Shown here: positions 32,835 through 41,293 of the stretch, piece by piece
Numbering within the stretch: the first letter of the stretch is position 1
Layout: each line of letters opens with the position of its first letter
Source of the DNA: Solirubrobacter ginsenosidimutans
GTDB taxonomy: Bacteria; Actinomycetota; Thermoleophilia; Solirubrobacterales; Solirubrobacteraceae
Length of the DNA: 52,994 bases
Direction: 5' to 3'
Assembly (NCBI RefSeq): GCF_027587205.1
Contig: NZ_JAPDOD010000059.1
Coordinates: 1 to 52,994, forward strand
Notes under the pieces: generated by a model
What the model saw: only the letters and a program-made list of their open reading frames with translations
Databases searched by the model: none
What the model was told of the DNA's origin: nothing
Translations under genes and position numbers: made by a program

Positions 32835-34472
32835 TTAATCGCCGAGGTGGCTCGCCGTCTCCGCGAGGAGATGACGGGTCCAGACGCTGTCCGGGTCGTC
32901 GTTCTCGTGAGCGGCGAGGAGATCGCGGGCGGGCGCCTCGGCGCGCGGGTCACCGCGCACCGCCAGGCCGTGGACGGCCTCGAGGCGCGTGTCCTCGTCA
33001 GGATCGTCGAGGCGGGCCGCCAGCGCGTCGCGCAACGTCGCGTCGTCGGCCTCGGCGAGCGTGCCGAGGGCGAACGTGGCCCAGTCGCGCACGCCGCTCG
33101 CGTCGTCGCCGGAGAGCTCGATCAGCGCGGCGAGGACGTCGGCACCCGGCCGGCCGCCGAGGGCGAACGCGACCGCCTCGCGCACGTCGGGATCGGTGTG
33201 CCCGCGTTGCGCGAGCAGCCACGCGCCCCCGTGCGTGTCGCCGAGATGGCCGAACGCGCAGGCGATCGCCGAAAGGACCTCGGGGTCCTGCTCGCGCTCG
33301 GCCATCGCGCGCAGCGCGGCGTCCTGCTCGTCCGGGAGCGCCGGGGTCGAGGTGCCGAGCTGGCCGAGGACGTACGCCGCGAGCTCGCGGTCGGCGGGGG
33401 CGTCGCTCGCCGCCAGCTCGACCATCGCCGCGAGCACGTCCGGCGTCCCGCGCGCCGCGAGGGCGCACACGTGCGGCTGCCATTCGTCGCCCGGGTCGAT
33501 CCACTCCGCGCGGGCCCGCTCGAGCACCTCGGGCAGCTCCCGGTCGGGCAGCGCAGGGTCGAGGCGGAAGTTGACGAGCGTGGGCTCGGGACGGCCGCGC
33601 AGCCATTCCGCGGCGGACATGACGCGCCCGCCGGGCGGGCGGATCTCGGTCAGCTCCAGGGCGCCCCCATGGCAGTCGAGCAGGAGCCGGTTGCCCTCGG
33701 TGCGGACGAGACCGCCGGCGGGCGCGCGGGTGGGGCCGTCCACGCGGGCCGCGATCACGCCCAGGAAGCTGCCGTCGGGCAGCGGTAGTCGCGAGCCGAT
33801 GTGCGGCCGCAGCGCGCGGATCGTGCGCTCGACCTCCTCGGGCGACTGGGTCGGGTCCAGCGCGCGCTCACGCGGACCGATCTTGTTCGCGTAGGTGACG
33901 TGCGTCTCGTCCTGCTCGACCGGCGCCGGGCGCTCGTCGAGGACCTTGACCAGCAGGTCGGCGCCGATCGTCTCCAGGCGGACCGAAAGCGTGCCGTAGT
34001 CGTCGTCGGGCTCGATCGGAGTCCGGGCCAGCGCGTACACCGCGCCCGAGTCCCACCCGGCCGTCACCCGCATGATCGCCACGCCGGTCTCCGCGTCGCC
34101 GGCCATCATCGCCCGCTCGATCGGCGCAGCGCCGCGCCAGCGCGGCAGCAGCGACGGATGCACGTTGATCATCTCGTAGTCCGAGAGCAGCGGCTCCTTG
34201 ATCAGGACGCCGTACGCGCACGTGGTCAGGACCTCGGGCTCGACGCTCGCGATCTTCGCGAGGATCTCCGGCTCGTGCAGCTTCTCCGGCTGGATGACCT
34301 CGATCCCGAGCTCGCGCGCCAGCACCGCGACGGGCGGCGGCGCGAGCTTCTGGCCGCGCCCCTGCTTGGCGTCGGGGCGGGTGATGACGAGCTGCGGGCG
34401 ATGGTCGGACTCCGCGAGCCGCTGGAGCACGACCGCCGCGAACGCCGTGGTTCCCAGGAAGACGTTTCTCAA
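32835..34472 (-). CDS. fmt: Methionyl-tRNA formyltransferase fused to a HEAT-repeat domain
   Basis: A 545-residue fusion. Residues 1-290 are Fmt, which formylates initiator Met-tRNA: FLGTTAFAAVVL at 5-16, the formyl-transfer site INVHPSLLPRWRGAAPIERA with Asn103 and His105, and Asp141 in GWDSG. The oligonucleotide-binding C-domain (about 195-290) ends in GGRVMSAAEWLRG. From about 320 to 545 there are roughly six helical repeats of HEAT type (VREAVAFALGGRPGADVLAALIE-like units, each with a DPDVR or DPEVL turn). The frame is continuous, with no stop between the parts. The usual Fmt is about 310 residues, so the tail is extra. TTG at 34472 overlaps the def stop. The HEAT part may tether Fmt to tRNA, ribosome or a protein partner; this is inference. 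Confidence 0.9.
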   Translation of the reverse strand: MRNVFLGTTAFAAVVLQRLAESDHRPQLVITRPDAKQGRGQKLAPPPVAVLARELGIEVIQPEKLHEPEILAKIASVEPEVLTTCAYGVLIKEPLLSDYEMINVHPSLLPRWRGAAPIERAMMAGDAETGVAIMRVTAGWDSGAVYALARTPIEPDDDYGTLSVRLETIGADLLVKVLDERPAPVEQDETHVTYANKIGPRERALDPTQSPEEVERTIRALRPHIGSRLPLPDGSFLGVIAARVDGPTRAPAGGLVRTEGNRLLLDCHGGALELTEIRPPGGRVMSAAEWLRGRPEPTLVNFRLDPALPDRELPEVLERARAEWIDPGDEWQPHVCALAARGTPDVLAAMVELAASDAPADRELAAYVLGQLGTSTPALPDEQDAALRAMAEREQDPEVLSAIACAFGHLGDTHGGAWLLAQRGHTDPDVREAVAFALGGRPGADVLAALIELSGDDASGVRDWATFALGTLAEADDATLRDALAARLDDPDEDTRLEAVHGLAVRGDPRAEAPARDLLAAHENDDPDSVWTRHLLAETASHLGD

Positions 34473-35068
34473 GCTGCGGCCGGACGAGGCTCGAGGGCTT
34501 CGCGGAGCGCCCGCATGGCCTGCTTGCGCTGGTCGCGGGAGGTCTTGTCCAGGATCAGCACGCCGTCGAGGTGGTCCATCTCGTGCTGGATGACGCGCGC
34601 CTCCAGGCCGCTCGCCTCGACGAGGATCGGCTGACCGCGCTCGTCGAGCGCGCGCACCCGCACGTGCACCGGTCGCTCGACCTCGACGCTCACGCCCGGC
34701 AGCGACAGGCAGCCCTCCTCGGAGGACTCCTTGTCCTTGCTCGACCATTCCAGGACGGGGTTCACGAGCGCCGCGACGGAGCCCTCGAGCTCGGTCCGGT
34801 AGACGAGCACGCGGTGCATCACCCCCACCTGCGTCGCCGCCAGCCCGATCCCGTAGGCGTCGTGCATCAGCCGCCCCATCCGGCGCACCTCGTCGACGAG
34901 CGCGTCGTCGAAGCGATCGATCTCCAGCGCCCGCGACCGCAGCACCGGGTCGCCGTACTTGCGGACGAGCTTCAGCGCCGCCTCACGCCGCGCCCGGACC
35001 TCAGGGTCGAGCTTCTCCTGCGGCTCGGCCACCTGCCCGTGCGCTTCGGTATGCACCTCGTCCGACAT
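34469..35068 (-). CDS. def: Peptide deformylase
   Basis: A 199-residue metalloenzyme that removes the N-formyl group from nascent proteins, the reverse counterpart of the Fmt encoded next. All three family motifs are present: GIGLAATQVG near 73, EGCLSLPG with metal ligand Cys120, and QHEMDHLDG with His162, catalytic Glu163 and His166. An N-terminal extension of about 30 charged residues precedes the fold. ATG at 35068 lies 11 bp after priA. The stop overlaps the fmt TTG start, so def and fmt are translationally coupled. Confidence 0.96.
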   Translation of the reverse strand: MSDEVHTEAHGQVAEPQEKLDPEVRARREAALKLVRKYGDPVLRSRALEIDRFDDALVDEVRRMGRLMHDAYGIGLAATQVGVMHRVLVYRTELEGSVAALVNPVLEWSSKDKESSEEGCLSLPGVSVEVERPVHVRVRALDERGQPILVEASGLEARVIQHEMDHLDGVLILDKTSRDQRKQAMRALREALEPRPAAA

Positions 35069-35079
35069 GGCGTCAGATT

Positions 35080-37134
35080 CTAGGTCGGGTCCACGTCGAC
35101 TGAGAAGTTGACGTCCTTGAAGGCACGGTCGCGCGCGGCGGCCTCGACGGCGGCGCCGGTGGCTGCGATCGCCTCGGCGCGGGCGGTGGTCTTCAGGACG
35201 AGCTGGAAGCGCTCGCGGTTGCGCAGGCGAAACAGCGGCGCCGGCCCGAGCAGCTCCGTGTCGGTCGCGACGATCTCCTGCGCGAGGCGGGTCGCGGCGG
35301 CGTGGGCGGGGCGGGCGTCGTCGAGCGAGCTGGTGACGACGCGGATGAGGTCCGAGAACGGCGGGTAGCGCCACGCGCGCCGGCGCTCGAGCTCGCCCTT
35401 GAGAAAGCCGTCGGAGTCGTGCTGGGCGGCCGCGACGATCGAGGGCGCGTCGGGCGAGGTGGTCTGGACCAGCACCCGCCCGCCGCGTGGACCGCGCCCC
35501 GCCCGGCCCGCCAGCTGGGCGATCAGCGCGAACGTGCGCTCCTCCGCGCGGAAGTCCGGGAAGCGCAGCGTCGAGTCGGCATCCAGGACGACGCCGAGCG
35601 TCACGTCCGGGAAGTCATGCCCCTTGGCGACCATCTGCGTGCCGAGCAGCAACCCTTCGGGCGCCGCGGCGAAGCGGGCGAGCAGCTCCGGGACGGCGTC
35701 CTTGTTGGCCGCGGTGTCCGCGTCCAGCCGGAAGACCGGCACGTCGAGCGCGTGGCGCAGCTCGGCCTCGACCCGCTCCGTCCCGGCGCCGTGGCGGGCG
35801 ACCGCGAGCGAGCCGCAGACGTCGCAGCGCGACGGCACCCGCTCGCGATGCCCGCAGTGATGGCAGGCGAGTGCGTGCTCGGCGCGGTGCAGGACGAGCG
35901 CGACGTCGCAGTTCGGGCACTCCCACGCCTTCCCGCACGACTTGCAGGAGAGGAAGTTCGACCAGCCGCGCCGGTTCAGGAGCACGATCGACTTGCGCGA
36001 GGCGCCGAGCGCCCGCCGTGTGTCCGGGTGCAGCGAATGGTGCGAGCCGCGCATGTCGAGCACGCGCACGGGCGGCAGGTCGCGGCCTCCGGCCACCCGC
36101 GTCGGCAGGACCAATCGCTTGGTGGAGTGGGCGGTCTCCGGGCGCGGCGTCGCCGAGCCGGCGAGCAGGCGGGCGCCGGTCTGGTAGGCGCGGTAGGCGG
36201 CGACGTGGCGGGCGTCGTAGCGCGGGTCGCCCTCGTGCTTGTAGGAGGCGTCGTGCTCCTCGTCGACGACGATCAGCCCGAGGTTCGAGACCGGCGCGAA
36301 GACGGCCGAGCGCGGGCCGACCGCGATCCGCGCCTCGCCGGTGCGCAGCCGCCGCCACTCGTCGTAGCGCTCCCCCTCGCTCAAAGCCGAGTGCAGCAGC
36401 GCGACCGTGTCCCCGAACCGCGCCGCGAAGCGCGCCACGGTCTGCGGCGTCAGCGCGATCTCCGGGACGAGCGCGATCACGCCCTCGCCGCGTTCCAGCG
36501 CCTCGGCCGCCGCCCGCAGGTAGACCTCGGTCTTGCCCGAGCCGGTCACCCCGTGCAGCAGGTGCGAGGCGCCCGGGGCGGCTTCGATCGCCGCCAGCGC
36601 CGCGGCCTGCGCGTCGCTGAGGTCGACCAGCCGGTCCGCCGCGGGGTTCGTCCGCGGCGCCCGCCGGGCCACCCGCGAGGAGATCGCCACCAAGCCGCGT
36701 TTCTCGAGCCGGCGCAGCGCCGCCAGATCCCCACCCGCGGGCCCCGGCAGCCGCGCCAGCAGCGCCTCCTGGCTCGCGTTGACGCGGCCCTCGACACCGG
36801 TCGCCTCAGCCCAGAACGCCGTCTTGGCCTTGCCCGGCGGCGGGGAGACCAGCGACAGGGCCCGCGCGGGCGTCGAGCAGTACTCCTCCGCCATCCACAG
36901 CGCGAGGTCGACCAGGTCGCGCGGGATCGAGTCGCCGCGCACCGACGTCACGTCGACGAGCTTCTCGGGCGCGACGTCCGTCGTCTCCGCCACACCCACG
37001 ACGACCCCGTCGAGCTTCTGATGCCCGAACGGCATGCGCACCAGCGCGCCGACCTCGACCGCTCCCTCGACGCGATAGTCGAAGGGCCCGGAGAGGCGGC
37101 GCGTAGTGGTGAGGGGCTCGACCCGCGCGATCAC
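35080..37134 (-). CDS. priA: Primosomal protein N' (replication restart helicase PriA)
   Basis: A 684-residue helicase that reloads the replisome at stalled forks. The 3' DNA-binding domain is followed by a full superfamily 2 core: Walker A GVTGSGKT at 195-202, DEEH at 291-294, GSATP at 326-330, and the late motif QLAGRAGRG. The zinc-binding insertion carries eight cysteines (397, 400, 406, 409, 424, 427, 437, 440). Thus it should be an active ATPase, in contrast to Streptomyces and Mycobacterium PriA, which lack recognisable helicase motifs. GTG at 37134 is used since it begins directly at the DNA-binding domain (IARVEPLTTTRRL). It leads the priA-def-fmt operon. Confidence 0.94.
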   Translation of the reverse strand: MIARVEPLTTTRRLSGPFDYRVEGAVEVGALVRMPFGHQKLDGVVVGVAETTDVAPEKLVDVTSVRGDSIPRDLVDLALWMAEEYCSTPARALSLVSPPPGKAKTAFWAEATGVEGRVNASQEALLARLPGPAGGDLAALRRLEKRGLVAISSRVARRAPRTNPAADRLVDLSDAQAAALAAIEAAPGASHLLHGVTGSGKTEVYLRAAAEALERGEGVIALVPEIALTPQTVARFAARFGDTVALLHSALSEGERYDEWRRLRTGEARIAVGPRSAVFAPVSNLGLIVVDEEHDASYKHEGDPRYDARHVAAYRAYQTGARLLAGSATPRPETAHSTKRLVLPTRVAGGRDLPPVRVLDMRGSHHSLHPDTRRALGASRKSIVLLNRRGWSNFLSCKSCGKAWECPNCDVALVLHRAEHALACHHCGHRERVPSRCDVCGSLAVARHGAGTERVEAELRHALDVPVFRLDADTAANKDAVPELLARFAAAPEGLLLGTQMVAKGHDFPDVTLGVVLDADSTLRFPDFRAEERTFALIAQLAGRAGRGPRGGRVLVQTTSPDAPSIVAAAQHDSDGFLKGELERRRAWRYPPFSDLIRVVTSSLDDARPAHAAATRLAQEIVATDTELLGPAPLFRLRNRERFQLVLKTTARAEAIAATGAAVEAAARDRAFKDVNFSVDVDPT

Positions 37135-37160
37135 GGGCCAAGCCTGGCACGCTCGGCGGA

Positions 37161-39080
37161 CTACCCGCCGAACGCGTTGATGTAGTTCGGGCTCGGCACG
37201 CCGAGGCCGGTCACGTCGTCCCACCCCGGCGTGACCACGAGGCTGGAGTCCTGGTCGAACGTACGGACGCTGTAGACGATCCCGCCTGAGGGATCGAGGC
37301 CGTTGACGTAGTCGGCGCGCACGTTCCCCGCGTCCGGGCCTGGCCCGGTGACGTCGAGGAACTGGCCGGACTGGCCGTTGCCCGCCTGGTAGAGCGCCGG
37401 GTTGATGAAGCCCATCCGCCCGCCCGCGCGCTGCTGCGTCAACGCCTGCATGGCCGCCATCAGCGGCGCGGCGAGGCTGGTCCCGCCGACCCGGTGCTCG
37501 CCGTAGGCGGCGCCGGTCGGGAACTGCTGGGTCTCACCCACGAGCATGCCGGTGGTCGGGTCGGCGTCCATCGCGACGTCCGGATAGGCGCGCCCGGCCG
37601 GTGAGCGGGGCGCGATGATCCCGCTCTGGTAGTCCGGCCGCTTGAACAGCCTCGAGTACCCACCCCCGGAGCCGTCGACGAAGCCCTGCGGCGTCCATGA
37701 CTTCCCGTCGTCCGAGAGCGCGTACTTCTGCGTTCCCCAGCCGGTCAGGAAGCTCAGCGCGCCGTCGGCGCCGATGCCCGTCGACGTGCCGCCGACCGAG
37801 GTGACGTACGGGTCCGACGCCGGGTAGTCGGCCTGCAGCAGGCCGGTGTTGGCCAGCTCGTCGCCGTTGTCGCCGGAGGAGAAGAAGAACGTGATGCCCT
37901 GGAGCGCGCCCTGCTGGAACGCCTGCTCGTCGGCCACGACGTCCTCGAGCGCCTCAGTGGACTCAGGGCCGCCCCAGGAGCTGGAGACGATCGAGACCGC
38001 GTTGTCGTCGACGACGGTGTCGAGCGCGTCCGCGAGGTCCGAGTCGTCGCAGCTCTGCGCGCCGTAGTAGCGGACGTTGGCGCCGGGCGCCATCGCGTGC
38101 ACGGCCTCGACGTCGAGCGTCTCTTCGCCGTACCAGCCGGACGCATCGCACTCCGTCCCGTGGGTGAAGTCGTTCGGCGTGACCTGGCTCAGCTGGCCGG
38201 CCGCAAAGGCCGCGTCGCCGTGGCGCGTCGCGTAGGTGTTGGCGTCGGCCTCGATCGTGGGCGAGGCGTAGGCGTCAACGATGCCCACGGTCTGCCCCGC
38301 GCCGGTGAAGGTCGTGCCGCCCTCATACGCACTGCGCAGCTGCCCGGGCTCGTATCCGCAGAGCGAATACGGCACCGTGGCGCCTTCCAGGAGCGGCAGC
38401 GGCGTCTGGGCGTCCGCCTGGAACGTGCCCGGCGTCGAGCCGTAGGACGTCGAACACGGCCGCGCGTTCACATACGCGGCCGGGGGTGGAAACGACTGCA
38501 GCGGCTTCATCATCTTGTCGGCAGTCGCGAGACCGGAGACGGCCAGGATGCTCGAGGCGACGGCGTCGGGCACGGTCGGCGTCGCCGTAGGCGCCTGGAA
38601 GGTCTCGTCGCCCTTGGTGAACTCGTGCAGCGTGGTCGCGAACGCGGCCTCGGCCGCGGCGGCCGTGCCCGTGGCGGTGATGTAGCGGCCAGAGGCCTCC
38701 GCCCCGGCCGGCTGCAGGCCTTGCGCCTTGAGCCAATGCTTCACGGCCTTGATCGTGGCGCCGCTCGGCGCGTATTTGGCACGGAACTGGTCCGGTGTCA
38801 GGAAGTGCCCGTACGTGGGGCTGCCCGGCGTCGAGACGTCCGCGACGGCCTGCTTGAGCGCGTCCTCGCCGCCGTTGGGCGCGAGATAGACCCGCAGCGA
38901 CTGCGGCGCGGTCTTGGCCGCCGCGCCCTGGTCGACCGCGTCGAGTGTGACCTGCGGCCCCGCCGCCGCGATCGGCTTGCGCCCGGCCGGCGCCGCGAGC
39001 GCTCCCGGCGCCGCGGCGAGTCCAGCCGCGCACGCCACGAGTGCGGCGCGCCCCGCGCGCGCCGGCAATCCTTCCCTCAT
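37161..39080 (-). CDS. Secreted sedolisin-family serine-carboxyl peptidase (S53)
   Basis: A 639-residue preproenzyme. A signal peptide (1-30, ending ALAA) is followed by a pro-domain (about 43-195) with YGHFLTPDQFRAKYAPS, the Pro-kumamolisin activation domain. The catalytic domain then carries the sedolisin triad: Glu319 and Asp323 in GEETLDVEAV, Ser535 in GGTSLAAP, with oxyanion Asp404 in SSGD. The C-terminal DDVTGLGVPSPNYI forms the calcium site. Such enzymes are autoactivated, acid-active endopeptidases. A strong Shine-Dalgarno (AGGAGG) lies on the minus strand 6 bp before the ATG. It is divergent from the DNA methyltransferase gene across 108 bp. It is one of three secreted peptidases of different families in the window. 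Confidence 0.93.
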   Translation of the reverse strand: MREGLPARAGRAALVACAAGLAAAPGALAAPAGRKPIAAAGPQVTLDAVDQGAAAKTAPQSLRVYLAPNGGEDALKQAVADVSTPGSPTYGHFLTPDQFRAKYAPSGATIKAVKHWLKAQGLQPAGAEASGRYITATGTAAAAEAAFATTLHEFTKGDETFQAPTATPTVPDAVASSILAVSGLATADKMMKPLQSFPPPAAYVNARPCSTSYGSTPGTFQADAQTPLPLLEGATVPYSLCGYEPGQLRSAYEGGTTFTGAGQTVGIVDAYASPTIEADANTYATRHGDAAFAAGQLSQVTPNDFTHGTECDASGWYGEETLDVEAVHAMAPGANVRYYGAQSCDDSDLADALDTVVDDNAVSIVSSSWGGPESTEALEDVVADEQAFQQGALQGITFFFSSGDNGDELANTGLLQADYPASDPYVTSVGGTSTGIGADGALSFLTGWGTQKYALSDDGKSWTPQGFVDGSGGGYSRLFKRPDYQSGIIAPRSPAGRAYPDVAMDADPTTGMLVGETQQFPTGAAYGEHRVGGTSLAAPLMAAMQALTQQRAGGRMGFINPALYQAGNGQSGQFLDVTGPGPDAGNVRADYVNGLDPSGGIVYSVRTFDQDSSLVVTPGWDDVTGLGVPSPNYINAFGG

Positions 39081-39188
39081 ATCTGCCTCCTAGCGAGCCG
39101 TTTGAGGTCGGGTACGATCGAACGTAGTCCGCAAAGATGAGAGGCGCGCTCGGGTGTCATCTGACCCGGTCGGTAGTCTCGGCGGCCG

Positions 39189-40013
39189 ATGTCCGCCCCG
39201 TGGCCGCCGCTGATCCTCGAGGGCGACAACCTGCCGCACCTGCGCGAGCTCGAAGCGGGATCAGTGCAGATGATCTACACGGACCCGCCGTTCAACACCG
39301 GCAAGGTCCAGGCGCGCCGTCGCGTGTCGACCGTCCCGGCGATCGACGGTGGCGACCGCACCGGCTTCGGCGGGCGCCGCTACACCACCAGGCTGCTCGC
39401 CGAGTCCTCCTACAAGGACGTCTTCGACGACTACCTGGGGTTCCTCACACCGCGCCTGGAGGAGTTCTGGCGCGTCCTGCATCCGACGGGCACGCTCTAC
39501 CTGCACCTCAACTACCTCGAGGCGCATTACGTAAAGCTCCTGCTTGATGAGCTGTTCGGGCGGGAGTCGTTTCTGAACGAGCTGATCTGGGCCTACGACT
39601 ACGGGGCCAAGACCAAGGGCCGCTGGCCGCAGAAGCACGACACGATCCTCGTCTACGTCAAGGACCCGCGCGGGTACTACTTCGATTCGGAGGCGGTCGA
39701 TCGTGAGCCCTACATGGCACCGGGTCTGGTGACGCCCGCGAAGGTCAAGCGGGGCAAGCTCCCGACCAGCGTGATGTGGCACACGATCGTCTCCCCCACC
39801 GGGCGCGAGAAGACCGGCTACCCGACCCAGAAGCCCGAGCGGCTGGTGCGGCGCTTCGTCCAGGCGAGCTCCCGCGAGGGCGACCTCGTGGTGGACCCGT
39901 TCGCGGGGTCCGGCACGCTCGGGGCCGTGGCGGGCAAGCTCGGGCGCCGCTCAATCCTGATGGACCAGAACCCCGAAGCCATCCGCGTCATGCGTGAGCG
40001 TCTTGAGCCCTGA
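39189..40013 (+). CDS. Solitary DNA methyltransferase (N6-adenine/N4-cytosine, beta class)
   Basis: A 274-residue methyltransferase with the catalytic motif TDPPFNTG (31-38) ahead of the SAM-binding motif DPFAGSGTLGA (about 233), the circular order of the beta class. PTQKPERLVRRF just before the SAM motif is typical of N6_N4_Mtase proteins. The DPPF motif favours N6-adenine methylation. The region between 60 and 200 would hold the target-recognition elements. No restriction endonuclease or specificity gene is next to it, so it is an orphan enzyme with perhaps a regulatory or replication-linked role. Its last 20 bp overlap the galactokinase start. ATG at 39189 is the first start after the divergent promoter region. 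Confidence 0.88.
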   Translation: MSAPWPPLILEGDNLPHLRELEAGSVQMIYTDPPFNTGKVQARRRVSTVPAIDGGDRTGFGGRRYTTRLLAESSYKDVFDDYLGFLTPRLEEFWRVLHPTGTLYLHLNYLEAHYVKLLLDELFGRESFLNELIWAYDYGAKTKGRWPQKHDTILVYVKDPRGYYFDSEAVDREPYMAPGLVTPAKVKRGKLPTSVMWHTIVSPTGREKTGYPTQKPERLVRRFVQASSREGDLVVDPFAGSGTLGAVAGKLGRRSILMDQNPEAIRVMRERLEP

Positions 40014-41007
40014 GCGGGTCGTCGCCTTCGGTCCCGGGCGGGTCAACCTGATCGGCGAGCACACCGACTACAACGACGGCCTCTCGATGCCGTTCGCGAT
40101 CGAGCGCGGCGTCACGGTGACGGCCACGCCCGCGGACCGCTTCGTGGTCGACGCCCGCGACTTCGGCGAGCGCGACGAGTTCAGCGAGCCCGAACGGGCG
40201 GACGGCTGGCGCGCGTTCGCCCGCGGCATGGTGGCCGAGCTGCGCGCCGCGGGCTTCGACGTCGCACCCGCGCACCTCGAGATCGCGGGCGATCTCCCGC
40301 AGGGCAGCGGGCTGAGCTCGTCCGCCGCGCTCGAATCCGCGCTGGCGCTGGCCCTGCTGGGCCGCGTGCCGGAGGACCTCAAGGCGCTGGCGCAGCTCTG
40401 CTCGCGCGTGGAGAACGACTGGGTCGGCGCCGAGACGGGGCTGCTGGACCAGCTCGCGAGCCTGATGTCGGAGGCCGAGCACGTGCTGCGGATCGACTTC
40501 CGCTCGCTCGAGGTGCGGCCCTTCCCGCTCGACCTCGGCGGCTGGACGCTCGTGACCGTCGAGTCCGGCGCCACCCACTCCCACGCCGGCTCCGGCTACA
40601 ACCAGCGCCGCGCCGAGTGCCGCGCCGCCTGCCAGGCGCTCGGCATCGCGTCGCTAAGGGACGCGGACGACCTGAGCGCGCTCGACGGCACGCTGCTCAA
40701 GCGCGCCCGCCACGTGGTCAGCGAGAACGCCCGCGTCGACGCCACCGCCGCCGCGCTCGACGCGCACGACCTCGAGGCCGTCGGCCGCCTGCTCGACGCA
40801 TCGCACGCCTCGCTGCGCGACGACTACGAGGCGTCCGTCCCCGAGGTCGAGGCGACGGTGGAGCGCTGCAAGGCCGCCGGAGCCGCCGGAGCCCGGATGG
40901 TCGGCGGCGGCTTCGGCGGCTCGGTCCTGGCGCTACTGCCCCCCGGGGTCGTCCGGCCGGCGGGTGCCCTCACGGTCGCCCCGCACGGTCCGGCGCGACT
41001 GCTCTGA
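39994..41007 (+). CDS. galK: Galactokinase
   Basis: A 337-residue GHMP kinase that phosphorylates galactose at C1, the first committed Leloir step. The galactokinase signature GRVNLIGEHTDYNDG spans 15-29, the ATP-binding GSGLSSSAALES is near 108-119, and the third GHMP motif MVGGGFGGS lies near the end. The length is slightly short (350-390 is usual), with N-terminal trimming. GTG at 39994 gives a 20-bp overlap with the methyltransferase; a TTG at 40003 is an alternative. galT and galE are not in view. The neighbouring symporter on the opposite strand could be the sugar importer. Confidence 0.92.
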   Translation: MSVLSPERVVAFGPGRVNLIGEHTDYNDGLSMPFAIERGVTVTATPADRFVVDARDFGERDEFSEPERADGWRAFARGMVAELRAAGFDVAPAHLEIAGDLPQGSGLSSSAALESALALALLGRVPEDLKALAQLCSRVENDWVGAETGLLDQLASLMSEAEHVLRIDFRSLEVRPFPLDLGGWTLVTVESGATHSHAGSGYNQRRAECRAACQALGIASLRDADDLSALDGTLLKRARHVVSENARVDATAAALDAHDLEAVGRLLDASHASLRDDYEASVPEVEATVERCKAAGAAGARMVGGGFGGSVLALLPPGVVRPAGALTVAPHGPARLL

Positions 41008-41008
41008 G

Positions 41009-41284
41009 CTAACCGGCGGACTCATCGTCCTCGGCCTCGCGCAGCTCCCGTCCCAGCGGGCGGGCGAACGCCCACGCGAGGAAGATCAGGCCGACGATCA
41101 GCATCCCGATGCCGGCGTAGAGGTTGATGTTGATCCCGGCGGCCTTGTTGGCCTCCTCGGGGGAGTCGGTAAGCCCGAGGATGATCAGCAGCACGCCCCA
41201 CGCGGTGAAGACGCCGCCGATGATGCGCCGCAGGTCGAACAGATTCGCTGCCCGCTCGGCGCGTGATGGGGTCTCGGAAGACAC
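41009..41284 (-). CDS. Small two-helix membrane protein
   Basis: A 91-residue protein with two membrane helices (about 23-40 and 55-74) joined by a polar loop, and an acidic C-terminus (REAEDDESAG). It is not recognised as a named family. The gene starts 9-10 bp after the stop of the sodium/solute symporter and is surely co-transcribed, suggesting a small accessory or stabilising subunit. GTG at 41284 is preferred over GTG at 41290 because AAGGAG lies 5 bp upstream of it. It is convergent with galK, with 1 bp between the stops. Confidence 0.78.
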   Translation of the reverse strand: MSSETPSRAERAANLFDLRRIIGGVFTAWGVLLIILGLTDSPEEANKAAGININLYAGIGMLIVGLIFLAWAFARPLGRELREAEDDESAG

Positions 41285-41293
41285 GGTCACTCC

